Below, one piece after another: positions 59,563-64,000 of a stretch of DNA of 64,000 nucleotides. The notes beneath the pieces were generated by a model. The model was not told the origin of the DNA, made no database searches, and saw nothing but the letters and a program-made list of their open reading frames with translations. This stretch comes from JBGQOG01 sp052113705 (GTDB taxonomy: Bacteria > Pseudomonadota > Alphaproteobacteria > Rhodobacterales > Rhodobacteraceae): the NCBI RefSeq assembly GCF_052113705.1, contig NZ_JBGQOG010000017.1, forward strand, positions 1 through 64,000, in the 5' to 3' direction. The position numbers were made by a program, and so were the translations under genes. Position 1 is the stretch's first letter. Each line of letters opens with the position of its first letter.

Positions 59563-59580
59563 GGAGCCCATATGGGTTCC
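59563..59580. repeat. 18-base inverted repeat
   Basis: GGAGCCCATATGGGTTCC pairs fully as RNA (one G-U) with no loop in the central ATAT. It lies between the TetR gene and operator site 2. Role unknown; a GGGGCC/GGCCCC hairpin at 59530-59547 precedes it. Confidence 0.5.
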
Positions 59581-59596
59581 GCCCGCCACAACAAAA

Positions 59597-59616
59597 AACC
59601 AACTGGTTAGATTAAC
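59597..59616. promoter_or_regulatory. Candidate operator of the TetR regulator (site 2)
   Basis: AACCAACTGGTT (59597-59608) has AACCA/TGGTT arms around AC, and shares AACCAACT with site 1 at 51007. It is followed by GTTA-GAT-TAAC (59606-59616). It lies 53 bases before the fourth oxidoreductase gene, in the only sizeable gap of the gene block. Confidence 0.55.
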
Positions 59617-59660
59617 GAAAGCCGTTCCGCGCGAACGGCAGGGACGGAAAGGCTTAACCC

Positions 59661-60812
59661 ATGAAAACCCAACGAATTGGCATCATCATGCACGGCGTCA
59701 CCGGACGGATGGGGATGAACCAGCATCTGATCCGCTCGATCCTGGCGCTGCGGGCCCAAGGGGGGATGGCGCTGAAAGATGGCACGATGCTGATCCCCGA
59801 TCCGATCATCGTCGGCCGGGATGCGGCGAAGATCGAGGCTTTGGCCAAAAAACACGGGGTCGACCGCTGGACCACCGATCTCGACGCCGCGCTCGCCAAT
59901 CCTGACGACACCATCTTCTTTGACGCCGCCTCGACCAAACTGCGCCCCGGTCTTTTGCGGCGGGCGATTGACGCGGGCAAACATGTCTATTCGGAAAAAC
60001 CGGTGTCGGAAGGGCTGGAAGAGGCCGTTGCCATCGCCCGCTACGCCAAGGAAAAGGGCGTGAAGAACGGCATCGTGCATGACAAGCTGGACCTGCCCGG
60101 TCTGGTGAAGCTCAAACGCCTGCGCGACAGTGGCTTTTTCGGCAAGATCCTCTCGGTCAAGGGCGAGTTCGGCTATTGGGTGTTTGAGGGCGACTGGATG
60201 CCCGCCCAGCGCCCCAGCTGGAACTACCGCGCGGCGGATGGCGGCGGCATGGTCTCGGACATGCTCTGCCACTGGCGCTATGTGCTCGACAATGTCGTGG
60301 CCCCGGTGAAATCGGTCAGCTGCACCACCGCCACCCATATCGCCGACCGCTGGGATGAGAAGGGGCAACACTACAAAGCCACTGCCGATGATGCCGCCTA
60401 TGCCACCTTTATGCTTGAGGGGGACATCGTCGCCCATATCAACTCCAGCTGGTGTACCCGTGTGCGGCGCGATGATCTGGTGACCTTCCAGATCGACGGC
60501 ACGCATGGCTCTGCCGTGGCGGGTCTGCACAAATGCTACAGCCAGCACCGGGTCAACACGCCGAAACCGGTCTGGAACCCCGATCAGCCGCAGGCGCTCA
60601 ATTTCTTTGAGGGCTGGGAAGAGGTGCCGGACAATGCGGTGCTCGACAATGGTTTCAAGGTGCAATGGGAGCAGTTCCTGCGCCATGTCGTTGAGGATGG
60701 TACCTGGGCCTATACGCTGACCGAGGGCGCCAAGGGCGTGCAGCTGGCCGAGGCGGGCTACCGCTCCGCGCGCGAACGCCGCTGGGTCGATCTCGAAGAT
60801 CTGGAGATCTGA
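59661..60812 (+). CDS. Gfo/Idh/MocA oxidoreductase (fourth)
   Basis: A 383-residue oxidoreductase. The nucleotide loop is HGVTGRMGMNQH, similar to DapB-type loops, EKPVSEG is at ~111-117, and KNGIVHDKLDLPGLVKLKRL then ADGGGMVSDMLCHWRYVLDN mark the C-terminal domain. GGACGGAAAGG precedes the ATG. One base separates its stop from the next start, so it heads a three-gene unit with the DUF993 and isomerase genes. Confidence 0.88.
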   Translation: MKTQRIGIIMHGVTGRMGMNQHLIRSILALRAQGGMALKDGTMLIPDPIIVGRDAAKIEALAKKHGVDRWTTDLDAALANPDDTIFFDAASTKLRPGLLRRAIDAGKHVYSEKPVSEGLEEAVAIARYAKEKGVKNGIVHDKLDLPGLVKLKRLRDSGFFGKILSVKGEFGYWVFEGDWMPAQRPSWNYRAADGGGMVSDMLCHWRYVLDNVVAPVKSVSCTTATHIADRWDEKGQHYKATADDAAYATFMLEGDIVAHINSSWCTRVRRDDLVTFQIDGTHGSAVAGLHKCYSQHRVNTPKPVWNPDQPQALNFFEGWEEVPDNAVLDNGFKVQWEQFLRHVVEDGTWAYTLTEGAKGVQLAEAGYRSARERRWVDLEDLEI

Positions 60813-60813
60813 G

Positions 60814-61980
60814 ATGGCAGAGGTTCTTCTTCCCGACGCATCGGGCCGGATCGCGCCATTCACCCTGACCGCCGGGCCGCTGCCTGCGAAGGGCGGCCAG
60901 TGGAACCGCATCGCCTATGCGGCGGCGCATGTGGTGGCGGATCCCTTCTCCGACATCGACCCCGGCATCGGCGGCGCGGTGGATTGGGAGCGCACGATGG
61001 GCTTTCGCCGCCACCTCTGGAGCCTCGGCTTTGGCGTGGCCGAAGCGATGGACACCGCCCAGCGCGGCATGGGCCTCGATTGGCCGACCTCGCTGGAACT
61101 GATCCGGCGCTCGGTCGCGGAAGCCCGCGCCGACGGGCATCTGATTGCTTGCGGCGCGGGCACCGACCATCTGCTGCCGACGCCCGAGACCACGCTCGAT
61201 GAGGTGATCGAGGCCTATGCCATGCAATGCGCCGCGGTCGAGGCCACCGGCGGGCGGGTGATCCTGATGGCCAGCCGCGCGCTTTGCGCCGTGGCGAAGG
61301 GCCCCGAGGATTACGGCCGCGTCTATGGCTCCATTCTGGGCCAACTGGCGCAGCCTGCCATCCTGCATTGGCTGGGCGAGATGTTCGACCCGGCGCTGGC
61401 GGGCTATTGGGGCAGCGGCGACCATATGCAGGCGATGGATACCTGTCTGCAGGTGATCGCCGAGAATGCGGATAAGGTCGATGGCATCAAAATCTCGCTG
61501 CTTTCGGCCGAGAAAGAGGTCTCGATGCGCCGCCGTCTGCCTGCGGGCGTCAAGATGTATACCGGCGATGATTTCAACTACCCCGAGCTGATTGCCGGCG
61601 ACGATCAGGGCTATTCCCACGCGCTTCTGGGCATCTTTGACCCGATTGCCGGGGCGGCGGCACGGGCACTCACTGCGCTCGCCGCCGGGGACCGGGCGGG
61701 CTATGACGCGGCCTTTGCGCCGACCGTGCCCCTCTCACGGCATGTGTTCCGCGCGCCCACTCGGTTTTACAAGACGGGGGTGGTGTTTCTGGCCTATCTC
61801 ACCGGGCATCAGGATCATTTCACCATGATCGCCGGGCAGGAAAGCGCCCGCTCCACCCTGCATCTGGCCGAGGTGGTGCGGCTGGCCAATGCGGCGGGGC
61901 TGTTCACCGACCCCGATCTCGCGGCGGCACGGGTGCGGGCGGTGATGGCGCCCCGGGGCGTGGGAGGTGCGGCATGCTGA
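60814..61980 (+). CDS. DUF993 / dihydrodipicolinate-synthase-like protein
   Basis: A 388-residue TIM-barrel protein of the DUF993 (PF06187) group, related to class I aldolases of the DHDPS family. The candidate Schiff-base Lys is K226 in VDGIKISLLSAEKE, and GACGTDHL-type GAGTDHLLPTPE (115-126) fits the family. It likely splits or forms a C-C bond of an oxidised sugar. The biochemical role of the family is not known to me. Overlaps the next gene by seven bases. Confidence 0.82.
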   Translation: MAEVLLPDASGRIAPFTLTAGPLPAKGGQWNRIAYAAAHVVADPFSDIDPGIGGAVDWERTMGFRRHLWSLGFGVAEAMDTAQRGMGLDWPTSLELIRRSVAEARADGHLIACGAGTDHLLPTPETTLDEVIEAYAMQCAAVEATGGRVILMASRALCAVAKGPEDYGRVYGSILGQLAQPAILHWLGEMFDPALAGYWGSGDHMQAMDTCLQVIAENADKVDGIKISLLSAEKEVSMRRRLPAGVKMYTGDDFNYPELIAGDDQGYSHALLGIFDPIAGAAARALTALAAGDRAGYDAAFAPTVPLSRHVFRAPTRFYKTGVVFLAYLTGHQDHFTMIAGQESARSTLHLAEVVRLANAAGLFTDPDLAAARVRAVMAPRGVGGAAC

Positions 61981-62795
61981 CCCCTGACCGCATCTCGCTC
62001 AACACGGCCACGGTGAAGGCGCAGTGGAACCTGCAGCAATGCATCGACGGCTGTCTGCGGCACGGCTTTGGCGGCATCTCGCCCTGGCGCGATGTGCTGC
62101 AGGCGGCGGGGGTCGAGGCCGGGGCCAAGGCCATCCGCGCCTCGGGCCTGCGGGTCTCGGGCCTTTGTCGTGGCGGCTGGTACACGGCGGAGGGTGCGCT
62201 GACGCAGGCCGTGCTCGATGACAATTTCCGTGCGGTGGATGAGGCGGCGGCGATTGGGGCCGAGTGTCTGGTGATGGTGGTTGGCGGCCTGCCCGCAGGC
62301 TCGCGCGATCTGCCGGGTGCACGGGCGATTGTCGAAGAGGGGCTGGCGCGCACGCTGGATTATGCCCGGACGGCGGCGGTGAAAATCGCCATCGAACCCT
62401 TGCATCCGATGTATGCCGCCGACCGCGCGGTGGTCAGCACCACGGCGCAGGCGCTCGACATCTGCGACCAATTGGGCGCGGGGATCGGCGTGGCGCTCGA
62501 TGTCTATCACATCTGGTGGGACCCCGAGATCCTCGCGCAGATCAAACGGGCAGGGCGCGAGCGTCTCCTGGCCTTTCATCTCTGCGACTGGCTGAACCCG
62601 ACCCGCGATCTGCTGACGGATCGCGGCATGATGGGCGACGGGGTGATCGATATTCCGGCGCTGCGCCGCGCGGTCGAGGCCGAGGGCTTTACCGGGCTGA
62701 ATGAGGTCGAGATTTTCTCGGCCGAGAATTGGTGGAAACGGGAGGGCGATGCGGTGCTGGCCGAAATCCTCCAACGCGGGCAGAGCTGCTGCTGA
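61974..62795 (+). CDS. Sugar isomerase/epimerase, AP-endonuclease-2 fold
   Basis: A 273-residue TIM-barrel enzyme of the xylose-isomerase-like family. Metal ligands are likely E141 (IEPLHPMY), D176 (ALDVYHIWWD), H202 (FHLCDW) and E246 (NEVEIFS). Related enzymes isomerise sugars, or eliminate from 3-keto-glycosides after Gfo/Idh/MocA oxidation, which suits the neighbours. The stop is followed by ~100 bases before the AraC gene on the opposite strand. Confidence 0.85.
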   Translation: MLTPDRISLNTATVKAQWNLQQCIDGCLRHGFGGISPWRDVLQAAGVEAGAKAIRASGLRVSGLCRGGWYTAEGALTQAVLDDNFRAVDEAAAIGAECLVMVVGGLPAGSRDLPGARAIVEEGLARTLDYARTAAVKIAIEPLHPMYAADRAVVSTTAQALDICDQLGAGIGVALDVYHIWWDPEILAQIKRAGRERLLAFHLCDWLNPTRDLLTDRGMMGDGVIDIPALRRAVEAEGFTGLNEVEIFSAENWWKREGDAVLAEILQRGQSCC

Positions 62796-62898
62796 TCCCG
62801 GCCGGAGCGGTTCCTCTGCCCTCCGGCACCGCCAAAGGCGCAAGGCGCGGGATGCCCCCGCGCCTTCGCGTCATTCTGCGTCAGCTGTTGGCGCTGCC

Positions 62899-63801
62899 TC
62901 AGCTGCCCTTGCGAAAGGCGCTGGGGGTCTTGCCGGTGCCCGCCTGAAAGGCGCGGGCGAAATAGGCGGGGCTGGTAAAGCCCAAAGCCTCGGCAATCGC
63001 GCCCACCGGTTCGCGGGTTTCGGTCAGCATGCGGCGCGCCTCATAGAGGCGGCGTTCCTGCAAGAGATCATGCGCCGAGCGGCCACAGGCCTCGCGGCAG
63101 ACCCGCGTCAGATGCGTTGGGGTCACGCCCAGCTCTGCCGCCATATCGGCTACGCCCTTGCCCGAACGGAAGCGCCGTTCCAGCACGGCGGCATAGCGCG
63201 CGGCAAGGCGGCGCGCGGCGGCGGGGCGGGGTTGTTTTTGCGCGGCGGGATCGGCCTCGACCTGCGCGATCTGCCGCTCGAGCCAGACCGAGAGCAGGCC
63301 CAGATGGTGGCGCGCCGCGCGGTCAGCCCCGGGCTTCTGGCTTTCCAGCTCGCGCTGGATCTGCTCGAAAATCTGCGACAGCTCCGCCTGCGGACCGGAT
63401 TCGCGGATCCGCAGATGCTGGCTGGCATCGGGCAGGGTGACGTCACAATCGCGGCCAAAGAACAGCGCCAGACCATTGGTCTGCGGCCCCACCTCAAAGC
63501 CGTGCATGACCCCCGCCGGAATGAAGACCGCATTATGCGCGCCATAGCCGCGGGTGAGGCCCCCCAGAGTGATCCGCCCCTGACCGCGGGTGAACCACAA
63601 AAGCACCGGCTCGGGCTGGGCGCGCATCGCCTCCACCCGCCAGCGGCCACCTTGCGCCAGCCGGGTGATCGGCACCACCCGCACCTGCATCGGCGCATCG
63701 GGCAGGCTGACGCGCGCCTGTGCCACCACCGGAACGACGGGCGGCGCGGGTTGCGGGGCGGAACCAAGTTGCGAGAGCGGCGGGGAGGAAAAGAGTTTCA
63801 A
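62899..63801 (-). CDS. AraC-family transcriptional regulator
   Basis: A 300-residue regulator. The N-terminal half is a cupin-like ligand domain (GAHNAVFIPAGVMHGFEVGPQ at ~87-107). The C-terminal half has two helix-turn-helix motifs (GVADMAAELGVTPTHLTRVCRE and VGAIAEALGFTSPAYFARAFQAGTGKTPSAFRK). It is convergent with the isomerase gene; whether it controls the sugar block cannot be told from sequence. Confidence 0.85.
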   Translation of the reverse strand: MKLFSSPPLSQLGSAPQPAPPVVPVVAQARVSLPDAPMQVRVVPITRLAQGGRWRVEAMRAQPEPVLLWFTRGQGRITLGGLTRGYGAHNAVFIPAGVMHGFEVGPQTNGLALFFGRDCDVTLPDASQHLRIRESGPQAELSQIFEQIQRELESQKPGADRAARHHLGLLSVWLERQIAQVEADPAAQKQPRPAAARRLAARYAAVLERRFRSGKGVADMAAELGVTPTHLTRVCREACGRSAHDLLQERRLYEARRMLTETREPVGAIAEALGFTSPAYFARAFQAGTGKTPSAFRKGS

Positions 63802-63896
63802 GCCGGGTATCCTTGCGAATTGCCCGAAGATTATGCCGGAAGTGCCTTTTTTGAAAGGGATTTTTCCAGATGCGGCGGGGAGGCGCCGATGCTGCG

Positions 63897-64000
63897 TTAC
63901 CCCCGCATGATCTTGTGCCAGCCGCCCATCTTGCTACGAAACCATGTGCGTTGCCGCTTGGCATATTGTCGGCTTGCGGCCTGGGCGAGGCTGCGGGCGG
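63897..64000 (-). CDS. miaA: tRNA dimethylallyltransferase, C-terminal part (runs off the window)
   Basis: Only the last 33 codons and the stop (TAA, 63897-63899) are inside the window. They read AASRQYAKRQRTWFRSKMGGW near the end, which matches the MiaA C-terminal RQYAKRQRTWFR block. MiaA prenylates A37 of tRNAs reading UNN codons. The gene continues beyond position 64000. Partial, but the motif is distinctive. Confidence 0.8.
   Translation of the reverse strand, partial: ARSLAQAASRQYAKRQRTWFRSKMGGWHKIMRG

Noticed and set aside
1..64000. CRISPR arrays, tRNA or rRNA genes
   Set aside because: No regularly spaced repeats and no cloverleaf or rRNA-like stretch were noticed on reading; a covariance-model scan would be needed to exclude small RNA genes.

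Overview
The window is a GC-rich (roughly two thirds G+C) bacterial chromosome segment, most likely from a Rhodobacter/Paracoccus-like member of the Rhodobacteraceae sensu lato (Alphaproteobacteria). The support is gene content and order: a PotABC-type transporter next to cysS-cimA, a cheA-cheW-cheR-cheY cluster with a divergent mcp-cheB-cheD operon, an aglEFGAK alpha-glucoside operon, an MttB-like methyltransferase without pyrrolysine machinery, and xerD next to aroK-aroB. Codon use is strongly GC3-biased and many genes overlap by ATGA/GTGA. The first ~120 bases are G homopolymers, which looks like a contig end.

Layout. 1-3230: G-rich edge, then a polyamine-type ABC transporter (two permeases and an ATPase; the binding protein is not in view). 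3231-7365: a dispersed inverted repeat, a previously unannotated cysteine-rich leader peptide, then the overlapping genes cysS, cimA and a squalene/phytoene-synthase-like gene. 7483-12287: a large chemoreceptor, cheB and cheD on the plus strand, closed by a terminator; 12551-13057 is a GNAT acetyltransferase. 13243-18232: the minus-strand che operon (STAS protein, cheY, cheA, cheW, cheR, cheY and a 130-residue protein with a CheZ-like DxxxQ motif), closed by its own terminator. 18349-28609: glucoside utilisation, with aglR, a GH1 glucosidase and glk on the minus strand, divergent from aglEFGAK; two LacI-type operators lie in the shared intergenic region. 28704-34554: an orphan MttB homologue, a CorC/HlyC-type CBS protein, xerD, a secreted hypothetical protein and a 45-residue membrane peptide. 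34861-39805: aroK, aroB, a DedA-PAP2-LssY fusion protein and an alpha/beta-hydrolase-fold protein that lacks its nucleophile. 39798-40757: gene debris (cupin, isochorismatase/biuret-hydrolase-like and allophanate-hydrolase C-terminal fragments). 40874-50775: nagA, a zinc-ribbon metallopeptidase, an HTTM protein with a small partner, a CecR/YbhGF-type ABC exporter operon with its TetR regulator, an MFS transporter and hydroxypyruvate isomerase. 51106-62795: a carbohydrate ABC transporter followed without a break by three Gfo/Idh/MocA oxidoreductases and a TetR regulator, then a fourth Gfo/Idh/MocA oxidoreductase, a DUF993 aldolase-fold protein and an AP-endonuclease-2-type isomerase. An AraC regulator and the 3' end of miaA close the window.

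The most promising system is the 51-63 kb block. It reads as a complete import-and-oxidise pathway for an unidentified sugar, glycoside or cyclitol, with two related palindromes ahead of its two transcription units that could be operators of the embedded TetR regulator. The second is the cysS leader peptide (three Cys codons in 14) with alternative stems, which suggests ribosome-mediated attenuation by cysteinyl-tRNA supply. All functional statements are from reading the sequence and knowledge of families; no database search was run.
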